NCBI GenBank assembly: GCA_020723965.1
Contig: DYHW01000003.1
Span: forward strand, 158,587 to 222,586
DNA: 64,000 bases
Origin: Melioribacter sp.
GTDB lineage: Bacteria; Bacteroidota; Ignavibacteria; Ignavibacteriales; Melioribacteraceae
Reading direction: 5' to 3'
The notes under the pieces were generated by a model that was given only the letters and a program-made list of their open reading frames with translations, did no database searches and was not told the origin of the DNA. Of the stretch, positions 9,218 through 18,315 are shown one piece after another. A program made the position numbers and the translations under genes. The first letter of the stretch is position 1. Each line of letters starts with the position of its first letter.

Positions 9218-9241
9218 GACTCATCAACCAAGTGATGAGTC
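9218..9241 (-). terminator. Hairpin after porin gene, possible terminator
   Basis: A perfect 9-bp inverted repeat, GACTCATCA at 9218-9226 and TGATGAGTC at 9233-9241, has a 6-nt loop 11 bp past the porin stop. The strong T-run lies on the plus-strand side (9244-9250). For minus-strand transcription the hairpin is followed only by mixed A/T sequence, so termination of the porin mRNA is likely but not certain. Confidence 0.5.
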
Positions 9242-9251
9242 AATTTTTTTC

Positions 9252-10352
9252 TTATAAGAAATTATAAAAGAATGTTATTCTTGGTGTAATTGACGTATCA
9301 TAAGAACGCCTGCCATTCGGTAAACTTTCGTAAGTTTCGATTAGAATGTTAGGTATTATGGAAAAGTTTTTATCTAATTTGTAGTCAATTCCAAATATCA
9401 TAAAATTTCTTGAATCGCCTTTGCTGATATCATCGGAATCAGTGTTAGGATCGAAATAGTCAAATCTTCCAAAAGCAACTAATTCTTTAGAGAAATTATA
9501 AGAGCCAAAAATTGTATAGCCCATTGTATTTAGATCATTCATAGATAATGGTACTATTGTTTCTTTTCTTAGACCATTTTCAGTTGTTTGTGTATAACCT
9601 TCTAATCCAATACTACATTTATCTTTTACAGCATATCCCATAAATAAAGCATAGGTCATAATATTATTATCAATAGTTGCAGGGGGTTTTAATGTGCTGT
9701 TTGGATCGTTTATTTTTGCTCTTCCGTTCAAATCGAAATAAAGAGCAGCATGAAAATTCTTAATTGGCTTTAGGTAAACTTGCGCATAATATCTTTTGAA
9801 TTTGTTTGTTTCCAAGCGCACGCCAGAACCATTAGCAAACATCAAGGTGTAGCCGTAGTTACCATCTTCATCAAATTTACCGGTTAATGATATACCAAAA
9901 TCGCGAGTAGAAACAATTGATCTTAAATCCATAATTGTTTTTTCTACTTGTCGATAGCCCCAAGCTTTTTCAGAAATTTCAAAAGGAGGAGCTGGTTGAA
10001 TGCCTATTGTTAAATCGTGTCCTTTGAATACGCCTTTCCATTTTACGTAAGCATCTTTAACAAAAACACCCAGTCTGTTATCAGTAAGGTTTTCTCTGTC
10101 ATACATTTCAAGACGAAATCTTGATGTAAAACTATAGCTGATATCGTTATCGTAAGTTAAATAAGCTCTGCGAATAGTAAAGCCATTAAGATCTTTTGCG
10201 CCACCATTGGCAAGGTTTTTCATAGTGGCTATCTCAGCGTCTCTTGTTGCATTATAAAAATAATCGCCAAAAATAGAACCTGTAAATTTTCCTTGTGGAA
10301 AAGCTGTTGAAACTAAGACTAGCATAATTATCGTAGTGAAGAACAATTTCAT
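9252..10352 (-). CDS. Outer-membrane porin-like beta-barrel protein
   Basis: This 366-residue protein has a signal peptide (about 1-20, ending STAFPQ) followed by alternating amphipathic strands, e.g. GFTIRRAYLTYDNDI, FTSRFRLEMYDR and KNFHAALYFDLNGRA. It ends in FFYNFL, a C-terminal aromatic typical of BAM-assembled barrels. The pattern resembles phosphate/anion-selective porin (OprO/P-like) proteins. A GGAG ribosome site precedes the ATG. It sits upstream of a decayed electron-transfer gene and the Moco operon, so it may once have served uptake of an electron acceptor. That is inference, and substrate specificity cannot be read from sequence. Confidence 0.75.
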   Translation of the reverse strand: MKLFFTTIIMLVLVSTAFPQGKFTGSIFGDYFYNATRDAEIATMKNLANGGAKDLNGFTIRRAYLTYDNDISYSFTSRFRLEMYDRENLTDNRLGVFVKDAYVKWKGVFKGHDLTIGIQPAPPFEISEKAWGYRQVEKTIMDLRSIVSTRDFGISLTGKFDEDGNYGYTLMFANGSGVRLETNKFKRYYAQVYLKPIKNFHAALYFDLNGRAKINDPNSTLKPPATIDNNIMTYALFMGYAVKDKCSIGLEGYTQTTENGLRKETIVPLSMNDLNTMGYTIFGSYNFSKELVAFGRFDYFDPNTDSDDISKGDSRNFMIFGIDYKLDKNFSIIPNILIETYESLPNGRRSYDTSITPRITFFYNFL

Positions 10353-10629
10353 AATTACTCCTTATTAACTGATTTTTCTGTTATTCAGTTTCTGATTGGC
10401 ATCCGATAAAAGCCACAAATGCCAGTAACACAATTTTTAGAATTTCTCTTTCACATTTTTCTTTTTCTTGAAATTTAACAATAAGCTCGTTAGTTAATTG
10501 CATACCAGAATTAAAAATAAGAACAGACTCTAACATTTTTCGAATCAAAGGAACCGTTTTTAATTCTTTGATATGATACTGCAAAAAAATAGAAGAAAAA
10601 AGATTGATATACATACGATTTTTTTTGAA
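10353..10629. other. Intergenic region with a possible lipoprotein stub
   Basis: No intact gene is seen in these 277 bp. A minus-strand frame ends at 10381 with ILKIVLLAFVAFIGCQSETE and a stop. This looks like a lipoprotein signal peptide (hydrophobic stretch, then Cys) that terminates five residues after the lipobox Cys. An ATG just upstream is followed at once by TGA, so a start would need a frame correction. It is probably the 5' remnant of a deleted lipoprotein gene. Confidence 0.3.
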
Positions 10630-11223
10630 TCACTCAGTTAGAAATTTGTAGATCAAAAAGCCAAAATTTATTTGAAGGAGTCCGAAGGCAATACCGCTGT
10701 AAAGATCGAGCCGCTCTACCTCATCTAATAATAATAGATTTTTTGACCGAAGATACTCGTCATATTTTTTATCAGCTTGAATTTTAAAATGCGCTGCAAC
10801 GCCGCCAAAGAGCGCTGCGCTCCCAAGTAAAATCTTAAATGTATTTGAACTGAAAAAACTTTCACTCTTTTGCGAGGTTCTGATTTCGGAGTTAATAGGC
10901 AGATTCAAAAAAAGTTCTTTCGGCTTCAATTGGTATCTAAAAAAATAATCTTTACTGCAATAAACAATTCTTAGAGTATCTCTAATTTCCTGTTGATTCC
11001 ATTTAAGCAAAGATTCTTTTATCCACAGGAAATGATCTCCCTTGTCAAGTTCAGCTTTCACTTTTCCATTGCCAACGAAAACACTATCAATAAAAATCAT
11101 CGCGTCATCTTTATTTACTATGATTTCCGCTTTGCTTTTGCATTCTTGCGCTAAAGTATTTCCATAAAGGATAAGGATTAGCGCAAACGCTGTTCTAATT
11201 TTCTGGGAAAGTTTGATAAGCAT
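10630..11223 (-). CDS. PEGA-like exported protein with C-terminal membrane segments
   Basis: This 197-residue protein is not recognised as a named family. The N-terminus is a signal peptide (about 1-25, ending GNTLAQ). Residues about 30-70 (IIVNKDDAMIFIDSVFVGNG, then a GDHFLWI turn) resemble a PEGA/carbohydrate-binding-like beta domain that packs against the envelope. Two hydrophobic segments follow (about 130-145 and 175-192, with LLGSAALFGGVAAHF). Its start overlaps the upstream PQQ-propeller gene by 29 bp, and it is the last gene of the long operon. A structural or anchoring role in the envelope is plausible. Confidence 0.65.
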   Translation of the reverse strand: MLIKLSQKIRTAFALILILYGNTLAQECKSKAEIIVNKDDAMIFIDSVFVGNGKVKAELDKGDHFLWIKESLLKWNQQEIRDTLRIVYCSKDYFFRYQLKPKELFLNLPINSEIRTSQKSESFFSSNTFKILLGSAALFGGVAAHFKIQADKKYDEYLRSKNLLLLDEVERLDLYSGIAFGLLQINFGFLIYKFLTE

Positions 11224-12466
11224 TTATTATTCCTCTATCGGCGCCTAAATATAAAATGCCATTGTAGAATACCGGTGAAAGTTTTACTCTCCGCTCAAAC
11301 TCGTAAGTCTTTTCGATCTTTCCGGTTTTAGTGTTGATGAAATATACTTTCTTGTTCATGTCCGGTTGAACAAGATAATTTTTGAACATCAATGGAGTAG
11401 TATTGATCACTCCGCCTGTACTTGTTTTCCAAATCAATTTTCCGTCTTCTTTGTTTAAGCAGTAAAGATCTCCTGCAAGATTTCCAATAATAATTTGACT
11501 CTCATTATGAACTGGTGCGGCAACAATTTTATTTTTTGTATCGAACTGCCAATTCAATTTCCCATCGGAAACATTAACAGAAAAAATTTTTCCTTTATTA
11601 TCTCCGAAGTATGCGTTAGGCTCATCAATAGAAAATTCACTTTCAATTCCGGAGCTTATATTTGCACGGTATTTCATTTCGCCGTTGTTGGAATTAACTG
11701 CAATAATCTCGCCCAAAACATTTCCAAAAAGAGTTAACTCTCCGTTTGAAGCCGGCGATGATCTTGCAGAAATTTTAGTTGATAAGCTCCACTGCCGCAG
11801 TCCTACAAAATTATATTTGATCAGCTCACCCGAATCACTAAGCAGAACAATTCCGTCTTCAACTCTCAGCATTTCATTTTGCACACTGCCAAATACTCTT
11901 GATTCTGAAAGAATCTTTCCGCCTACAAGATCAAATAATTTTAGTGTTGATAATTTTTCGTTGGAATCGTTCACTATAAAAAATAACCGCATCTCATTTA
12001 GTATTGGCGCAACCGGAATTGAGCCGGAATATTTTTCAAAACCAAGCGGCTTGCCAATGGATCTTTCAAAAACATAAATTCTTCCGGATAGAGCGCTGAC
12101 AAAAAGCATATCCCCATAGATCACAATAGATGTATTGCTTTGGCTTCCAATAGTTTCGGCAGACCAGATCAATTTAAGAGAATCTTGAATAGAAGTATTT
12201 TCAAAAAATTTTCTTTCCTGAACTTTCCCGTACATAAAATGCCCCGTCTGACCCGATACCATGTTCCTAAATGAAATTGGCTGCGAGCAGCTAATAGAGA
12301 GGATAAAAATTAAACAAGAGAAAGCTAAATATATTGATACATGATATTTTCTAAATGCCGCTTCGAAAAATCGTAACTTACCGCAAGACTGAGAAATCTT
12401 TTGTGTGCTAAAGATTTCCCTCTGCGGCTGTAATAACAAATAATATTTTCGAAAAAGAAACATCAA
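11195..12466 (-). CDS. PQQ-type beta-propeller lipoprotein (BamB-like)
   Basis: This 423-residue protein has repeated propeller blades of the PQQ/BamB type: GDMLFVSALSGRIYVFERSIG, GEIIAVNSNNGEMKYR, GKIFSVNVSDGKLNWQFDTK, GDLYCLNKEDGKLIWKTSTG and KKVYFINTKTGKIEKTYEF. A hydrophobic stretch ending LSISCSQP (about residue 60) is a likely lipoprotein signal. The roughly 40 residues before it are unusual and the true start may be further in, although the ATG at 12466 overlaps the upstream stop by ATGA. BamB scaffolds outer-membrane assembly with a barrel partner. Here the co-transcribed partner is a barrel-containing protease fusion. Confidence 0.82.
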   Translation of the reverse strand: MMFLFRKYYLLLQPQREIFSTQKISQSCGKLRFFEAAFRKYHVSIYLAFSCLIFILSISCSQPISFRNMVSGQTGHFMYGKVQERKFFENTSIQDSLKLIWSAETIGSQSNTSIVIYGDMLFVSALSGRIYVFERSIGKPLGFEKYSGSIPVAPILNEMRLFFIVNDSNEKLSTLKLFDLVGGKILSESRVFGSVQNEMLRVEDGIVLLSDSGELIKYNFVGLRQWSLSTKISARSSPASNGELTLFGNVLGEIIAVNSNNGEMKYRANISSGIESEFSIDEPNAYFGDNKGKIFSVNVSDGKLNWQFDTKNKIVAAPVHNESQIIIGNLAGDLYCLNKEDGKLIWKTSTGGVINTTPLMFKNYLVQPDMNKKVYFINTKTGKIEKTYEFERRVKLSPVFYNGILYLGADRGIINAYQTFPEN

Positions 12467-15267
12467 AAATCCCAGCCAAAGAAAAATTGATAAAACAATT
12501 TTGGTTGAAAGCGGGAGAAATTTTTCTCGATCTTTTTACCAATATCATAACGAAGAACAATTACATTAAAAAGATTTATTCTAAAACCAGCGCCAACGCT
12601 TCCCAAAGTTTCTTTGTAAACTTTATCCCAGGCGGCGCCGGCATCAAAAAACGCTGCTCCCCTTATTTGAAATAATGAGAGACCCAAAAAAGGGAAATTG
12701 ATTGATAGTTTATCGACCAATGGGAACCGCAGTTCAACAGAAGAGAGCCACAACTTTTCGCCGCGGATAGACCATCTATTCCATCCCCGCAAATCCCAGC
12801 TTCCGCCGGCAAAAAAACGCCTCGTCTCTTTACCGTGATTGACAAAGATAGCCAAGCGTGTTGCCAAACTGCTTCTTAAACCAAGCCGAAAATATTTTCT
12901 AAAGTCTGTTATAAACGAATAATAGTTAACATTGCTGAATTTCACATCACTCGTGTATCCGAGCAAAACCCTGAACCGAGAGCCGTCAATTGCCCCAGTA
13001 GAAGTCCATATTGAGTTATCATGAACAAACGAAAGTGTGTTTGTAACAAGGAGAGATTTTCTTCTAATCAAATCTCCAAAAAGTTCTTTATTGGAGTTGG
13101 CAATGTCTACCTCTACTTCCAATCTTTGAAAAGTAGAAAAAGGATAATAAAGAGAAATATAGCCGCCGAATACTCTTTCGTAGAAAAACTCTTCGGACTC
13201 TCGTATGTCGTACCGTCTGCCTGCATAATGAAAAATTCCATAGCCGTAATTGGATCTTTCTTTCAAATTTACACGAGAGATTGCAACGTTAAAATTTTTC
13301 AATATTTCGCTCTGAACTTCGGCGCTGTTACTAATGTAAAAAATGTAGCGGTCATCACCAAGCATATCGCTCAAAGCTAAAAGAGCGCCGCCGCGTGTTC
13401 CGTAAACTGGGTCTGTAATCAACTGGCTCACTGCGTAATCGAGCGTGTATTCTTTTTCATATTTCAGCTTGTCGTATTCCGCTGCAAGTTCGATTTTTTC
13501 AGCAGTCCACTTTGTGCTAATATTTCCGAAATCAAACAGAACAAATCTTTCATTCGATATTGTTTTCAGGTCGAGCGAATAGAACTGGAAAGAAAAATTT
13601 TCAAATCCTGATGTAACCATTGTGTTTTGATCAACGAAAGAAAAATCATAAACGCTGGTTAAAAATTTCGTTACTTGGGTCATTCCATCAGAGTGTTTAC
13701 CGCCGTACGGAATTTTCCAAATGTTAAAAGTGCCGTCGTAATCGCAAGTAAAATAAAGCTCGTTGTAATCTTTTGTGAAACGCGGAGTAGAAATATTGGC
13801 GTTCACATTTGTGAGATATAATATTTCTCCGCTTGTTAAGTCAATTTCAAATAAATTTTTCTTTTGTTTGAAAAGTCCATCCGTACGATCTGAAGAAAAA
13901 ATAATTTTGTTCTTCTCTTTGTTAAAAATCGGGTCGATATCTTCGTAATAATCATTTGTAATTCGCTTAAGTTGAGCGCTAGAGAAATCATACACATATA
14001 AATCGCTAAATCCTTTTGTATCAGTAGCCGTGAAAACTATTTGACTGCCGTCATTTGAGAAACTGAGGGATTTAATTCTAATCAAGCCGCCGAAACGGAG
14101 CGTATTAACCACTTCATTTTTCTCGATAGAATAAATGTGAACCACATCTGATGCTTGCTGCCTGGTAATAAAAGCAATATGTCCGTTTGAAGAAACGTTG
14201 ATCGATCTGTCCAAAAGATGAAACGCCTCAAAAATTTCATCACGTTCTCCTTCAATCAAAACTTCCGGCTCGGAATAATCGGAACTGTCCGGCGCGTAAT
14301 TCATCCTCATTATTGAAGTATAACCGTTATAATTGCCGACAAAATAAATTTCTTTTTTGTTCTCTCTTTCAAAATATCTTGGCGTAAAATTAAAACCGAA
14401 ATCGGTAATCTTTTTTGCTTGAATGAAGTGAGGGAAGTTTTCTTTATAAAGAGGAAAATACGCTTGACGAATTTCGTATATCCATTTATCGTTAATATTT
14501 GTAATTTTCTCCCCAAGTGTAAATTCTATAACATCAGAAAATTTTTTAAATCGCCAGAAATTTTCGATTAGCGCCATTATCTTATCTTCGCCATAATTCC
14601 TTTCAACAAATTCCAAAAACTTTTGTCCTTCTTTATACATCAAGTAACCGCCGAGTTGATCAAGCTCAATAAGAGAGATAAAATTTCCGTTCAAGACAGC
14701 ATCGCGCATCACCATTTCAGACTGCGTATCCCAATCGGTTGACAAATACTCAGCTAATCCTTCAACGAACCAGAGAGGCGGTAATCTTTCCGTACTAATT
14801 TTATGATCGCTTAACTGAGTAAAAATTTTATTGGTCATAAAAACATGAACAAGTTCATGACGAATAACATGTTTGAACTGCTGCAGCGAGCCCAAATAAG
14901 GAATAACAACTCTTCCTTTTATGAACTCAAAAAAGCCGCCTACTCCTTGAGGAATAAACCCCGGCGTTATATTTGTCTGTTGAAAATGTGTGTGAGTGTT
15001 ATAAAAAATGAGCGGGATCTTGTTAATAACGTAATGATTGAATTTTACTTTGTATTCCGAAAAAGCTTCTTCGGCATAATTTGCGCCAATCTCAGCCAGT
15101 TCAGCAAAATCATCGTAGTAATAAATATCAAAGTGCTCGGTTCTAAGTACTTTCCAGTTGAATTTTTCGTATTGAACTTTATTGCGACCGAAGAAGTAAA
15201 ACTGTGCGGAAATAATTTGCGGCGTTAAAATCAGAACCAAAAAATATTTCCGCCAATCTTTTGTCAA
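12463..15267 (-). CDS. Gluzincin protease / TolB-like propeller / Omp85-like barrel fusion
   Basis: The protein is 934 residues with a signal peptide (about 1-21). The N-terminal part (about 35-270) is a peptidase-MA-like metalloprotease with HELVH at 137-141 and WFVEGLAEYLS about 25 residues later, supplying the third zinc ligand. Residues about 275-600 contain TolB/WD40-like blades (FSNDGSQIVFTATD followed by SDLYVYD; FNKEKNKIIFSSDRTDG; FTKDYNELYFTCDYDG followed by FNIWKIP). The C-terminal ~300 residues look like a bacterial surface antigen barrel, with GGSWDLRGWNRW, VELRFPL and a terminal aromatic (FFGWDF). There are no POTRA domains. Genes on both sides overlap by 4 bp. Protease, docking propeller and membrane barrel in one chain suggest envelope proteolysis or secretion; substrate unknown. 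Confidence 0.85.
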   Translation of the reverse strand: MTKDWRKYFLVLILTPQIISAQFYFFGRNKVQYEKFNWKVLRTEHFDIYYYDDFAELAEIGANYAEEAFSEYKVKFNHYVINKIPLIFYNTHTHFQQTNITPGFIPQGVGGFFEFIKGRVVIPYLGSLQQFKHVIRHELVHVFMTNKIFTQLSDHKISTERLPPLWFVEGLAEYLSTDWDTQSEMVMRDAVLNGNFISLIELDQLGGYLMYKEGQKFLEFVERNYGEDKIMALIENFWRFKKFSDVIEFTLGEKITNINDKWIYEIRQAYFPLYKENFPHFIQAKKITDFGFNFTPRYFERENKKEIYFVGNYNGYTSIMRMNYAPDSSDYSEPEVLIEGERDEIFEAFHLLDRSINVSSNGHIAFITRQQASDVVHIYSIEKNEVVNTLRFGGLIRIKSLSFSNDGSQIVFTATDTKGFSDLYVYDFSSAQLKRITNDYYEDIDPIFNKEKNKIIFSSDRTDGLFKQKKNLFEIDLTSGEILYLTNVNANISTPRFTKDYNELYFTCDYDGTFNIWKIPYGGKHSDGMTQVTKFLTSVYDFSFVDQNTMVTSGFENFSFQFYSLDLKTISNERFVLFDFGNISTKWTAEKIELAAEYDKLKYEKEYTLDYAVSQLITDPVYGTRGGALLALSDMLGDDRYIFYISNSAEVQSEILKNFNVAISRVNLKERSNYGYGIFHYAGRRYDIRESEEFFYERVFGGYISLYYPFSTFQRLEVEVDIANSNKELFGDLIRRKSLLVTNTLSFVHDNSIWTSTGAIDGSRFRVLLGYTSDVKFSNVNYYSFITDFRKYFRLGLRSSLATRLAIFVNHGKETRRFFAGGSWDLRGWNRWSIRGEKLWLSSVELRFPLVDKLSINFPFLGLSLFQIRGAAFFDAGAAWDKVYKETLGSVGAGFRINLFNVIVLRYDIGKKIEKNFSRFQPKLFYQFFFGWDF

Positions 15268-16292
15268 AGTCGTGCCTTTAAATAATTTATGTTGTCAATT
15301 GTTGTGGGGTCGTATCCTCGAATTACCGCGTAATAGTAGCTTGCCCAATCGCCAAGATAAATTAAATCGACTAATCTTAATTTTAGATCGGGTTCATTGC
15401 TTTTAAGATTTATTATCTCGCCTCCTGCTTTTCCAATTACTTCCGATGTTATTTCAAATCTTTTTTTAACTTGAAGATTATAATCGTCATCGAGAATATT
15501 GATCAATTTGAAATTCATAGATGGTTTATAACCTTCCCATCCCATAATTTCGTTGTGATCAAGTTCTGGCAAATATCCAAAAAAAGAATGCTGTTTAGAA
15601 TTTTCATTAAACTGTCCTTTGAATCTTGTTCCAACAACGGAAGTATAATCCGATACTGAATAAATTAGCGGAATAAATCCAATCAAAGATTCTGCAAGAT
15701 TCAATGCTTCGTTTGGCGCAACAGAATATTCTTTCCCCTTTCGTTTTAACAATTCGATGGCTTGTTCAACATTTTTTGATTGATCAGGAACTATTTTCAA
15801 TAAATGAAAAGTTTTGAGCAAAGTAAAAAAGTTGATCCAAAGAGCAAATCTTGGCTGATAACCTTTCAAAAGTTTGGCACAAGGAATTTTATGTTTATTT
15901 GCAATTTCTTCCATCTTTCCGCCTGTTGTAACGCAAACAATCTGACATTTTTTTTCGATCGCTTGGCTAAGAGCAGAAATTGTTTCTTCAGTATTGCCGG
16001 AATACGATGAAGCAAGCAGAAGTGTTTCTTCGTTTGCATAAGCCGGAAGTTCATAGTTTCTATTTACCGTGTAAGGATATTTTAATTCTTTTCTAAAAAA
16101 ATTCTGAAGAAGTTCTCCGCCTATTGCAGAACCTCCCAGACCGGTAAGAATAATATTTTTGACTTTGCCAGTATTTATAGAAGATAAATCTAAGTCGATG
16201 TTCCAAGCGTATTCGATCTGCTTAAAAGAATCGATCAACACCTGAAACTGATTAGCTGTATCGCACTTTGTAATCATTTCCTGCAAATTCAT
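15264..16292 (-). CDS. Bifunctional phosphoglucose/phosphomannose isomerase
   Basis: This 342-residue SIS-domain protein interconverts glucose-6-P or mannose-6-P with fructose-6-P. The sugar-phosphate-binding motif GGSAIGGEL is at about residue 55 and ASSYSGNTEETISA at about 94. CVTTGGKMEEIA, FKGQFNENSKQHSF and the C-terminal YDPTTIDNINYLK are typical of the archaeal/bacterial bifunctional PGI/PMI group. It overlaps the downstream protease-barrel gene by 4 bp and lies 7 bp after ptsI. It can feed manC (50961-52028) with mannose phosphates. Confidence 0.9.
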   Translation of the reverse strand: MNLQEMITKCDTANQFQVLIDSFKQIEYAWNIDLDLSSINTGKVKNIILTGLGGSAIGGELLQNFFRKELKYPYTVNRNYELPAYANEETLLLASSYSGNTEETISALSQAIEKKCQIVCVTTGGKMEEIANKHKIPCAKLLKGYQPRFALWINFFTLLKTFHLLKIVPDQSKNVEQAIELLKRKGKEYSVAPNEALNLAESLIGFIPLIYSVSDYTSVVGTRFKGQFNENSKQHSFFGYLPELDHNEIMGWEGYKPSMNFKLINILDDDYNLQVKKRFEITSEVIGKAGGEIINLKSNEPDLKLRLVDLIYLGDWASYYYAVIRGYDPTTIDNINYLKARL

Positions 16293-16299
16293 TTCAACC

Positions 16300-18048
16300 T
16301 CAGTATAAGTTTTTAATTTGACCTTGTAATTTCTTATTAAAAAAATTGTGCATATAATTTTTAATTTCTATTTCTGTTTTGAAATTGAGACAGTCGTTGG
16401 CAAGTTTTTGCAATTCATCAAAATAGAGACTCCTAATAATGTTTTTGATAAGCGGTATAGCGGAAGCAGAAACACTTATAGAATTCAGTCCAAGTCCAAT
16501 TAACAAAGGAACGGCAAATGGGTCAGCAGCCATTTCACCGCACATGCTTACCATTATTCCTGCTTTCTTTCCCTCTTGAATGATATGATTTAAAGTTCTC
16601 ACAACAGCAGGATGAAATTCTTGATAAATGTTAGAAACAATGTCATTGCCGCGGTCTACTGCAAGAAGGTATTGAATAAGGTCGTTTGTGCCAATGGAAA
16701 CAAAATCTACCTCTTCAGCAAAGTCTTTTATAAGAATTGCAGCCGAAGGAATTTCGATCATCACGCCAATTGCAATATGCTTATCGAATGCTTTACCTTC
16801 TTTCTGAAGTTCTTTCTTGCATTCTTCTATCAAATTTTTCGATTCCCGAATTTCTTCAAGAGAAGCGATCATCGGCAGCATCAATTTTACATTTTTATGA
16901 GAGCTTGAACGTATAATTGCTCTTACTTGTATTTTGAACAGCTTTGGATTGTCTAAAAGCAATCGTATACCACGCCAGCCAAGAAACGGATTTGGTTCCT
17001 TCAGATCAACAGGCAAAACTTTATCGCCGCCTATATCAAAAGTACGAACGATAACATGTTCGGGGTAAATTCTTTCTGCAATAGTTTTATAAATTTGATA
17101 TTGTTCTTCTTCATCAGGAAAAACTTCATATTCTTCAAACAGTTGCTCAGTGCGAACAAGTCCAATTCCTTCTGCTCTATTATGTACGATGAACTCCATT
17201 TCTTCTGTTAAGTCAAGATTTGCAAGAAGCTGAATTTCTATTCCATCCAAAGTTTTTGCAGGAAAATTGCGAAGTTTATCTAGTTCGTGGTCTTGCTGTT
17301 CAAGACGTTTAATTTTATTCTTATAAACACGCAACTGATCAACATCGGGATTTATAATTACCTCTCCTTTGAAGCCATCAATTATCAGCAGTTCTCCCTC
17401 TTTAATTCGATTAGTAGCTTCGTGCAATCCAACTACGGCAGGAATATTTAAAGAACGCGCAACAATAGCAGCATGAGAAGTGAGCCCGCCAAAATCAGTT
17501 ACATAACCTTTCACATTAACGCGAGAAAATAAAACGGTATCAGATGGAGAAATGTTAGATGTAACAACAATAACATCGCTTGTAATTTTCGATTTCCATT
17601 TTTTCTTCTTTAGGTTGCGAATGATTCTGTTTTTAATATCCTCAATATCATGCGAGCGTTCTTTCATATAAGGTTCGTGAGAAAGATTCATTAAATCGGT
17701 GTACTTTGAAATTTCATTGTTCACAATATATTCTGGAACAATCATTTCATTTCTAATTCTCTTTCTGAGCGAAGAGATAAGGATTGGATCGTCAAGAATC
17801 ATCATTTGCGCTTCAAAAATAGCAGCGCGTTTTTCACCAAGTTTATCAACTGCCAACGAAAATATTTTTCTTAATTCTTTTTTAGATTGCTGAAGAGCTG
17901 TATCAAAGTTTTTAAGCGCTTCATCTATATCTGTAATTGGTTCCGAAGTTATCACTTCTTTTTCTTTTTTATAGATGAAGGCATGAGAAATAGAAATGCC
18001 GGGAGCTGCTGCAATTCCTTTTAATATATTAGTATGGTCTGTTGTCAT
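16300..18048 (-). CDS. ptsI: Phosphoenolpyruvate-protein phosphotransferase (enzyme I)
   Basis: At 582 residues this is full length for enzyme I, which moves phosphate from PEP to HPr. The phospho-His site is GGLTSHAAIVARSL (about residue 188). The PEP-binding barrel shows VRTFDIGGDK, GVMIEIPSAA, SIGTNDLIQYLLAVDR and SMCGEMAADP. The ATG at 18048 directly abuts the ptsH stop. No enzyme IIA/B/C gene lies in the window, so the relay may be regulatory or served by distant components. Confidence 0.97.
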   Translation of the reverse strand: MTTDHTNILKGIAAAPGISISHAFIYKKEKEVITSEPITDIDEALKNFDTALQQSKKELRKIFSLAVDKLGEKRAAIFEAQMMILDDPILISSLRKRIRNEMIVPEYIVNNEISKYTDLMNLSHEPYMKERSHDIEDIKNRIIRNLKKKKWKSKITSDVIVVTSNISPSDTVLFSRVNVKGYVTDFGGLTSHAAIVARSLNIPAVVGLHEATNRIKEGELLIIDGFKGEVIINPDVDQLRVYKNKIKRLEQQDHELDKLRNFPAKTLDGIEIQLLANLDLTEEMEFIVHNRAEGIGLVRTEQLFEEYEVFPDEEEQYQIYKTIAERIYPEHVIVRTFDIGGDKVLPVDLKEPNPFLGWRGIRLLLDNPKLFKIQVRAIIRSSSHKNVKLMLPMIASLEEIRESKNLIEECKKELQKEGKAFDKHIAIGVMIEIPSAAILIKDFAEEVDFVSIGTNDLIQYLLAVDRGNDIVSNIYQEFHPAVVRTLNHIIQEGKKAGIMVSMCGEMAADPFAVPLLIGLGLNSISVSASAIPLIKNIIRSLYFDELQKLANDCLNFKTEIEIKNYMHNFFNKKLQGQIKNLY

Positions 18049-18315
18049 TTATAACTCGTCAAATCCTCTGTTAAAATAATCTATTATTTCTTTTGCGGCT
18101 TGTTCTTCATCTTCGCCGTCAAATGTTAAAACAATCTCAGACCCTTTTTCGGCAGCAAGAGTCATAACGCCAATAATGCTTTTCCCGTTGATGTGCAGTC
18201 CATCTTTATTCAGAAAAAATTCACATCTATATTTTGAAGCAATCTTAACGATTGTTGCCGCCGGCCTTGTATGTAGTCCCGCATTATTTATGATTTTAAT
18301 TTTTTTTTCTATCAT
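18049..18315 (-). CDS. ptsH: Phosphocarrier protein HPr
   Basis: This 88-residue HPr has the phosphorylation site NAGLHTRPA with His15, and the regulatory site NGKSIIGVM with Ser46. Both canonical positions are kept. Ser46 is the target of HPr kinase in organisms that have it, suggesting regulation beyond sugar uptake, but hprK is not in this window. The ATG overlaps the stop of the upstream polyprenyl synthase by 4 bp, and ptsI follows without a gap. Confidence 0.97.
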   Translation of the reverse strand: MIEKKIKIINNAGLHTRPAATIVKIASKYRCEFFLNKDGLHINGKSIIGVMTLAAEKGSEIVLTFDGEDEEQAAKEIIDYFNRGFDEL

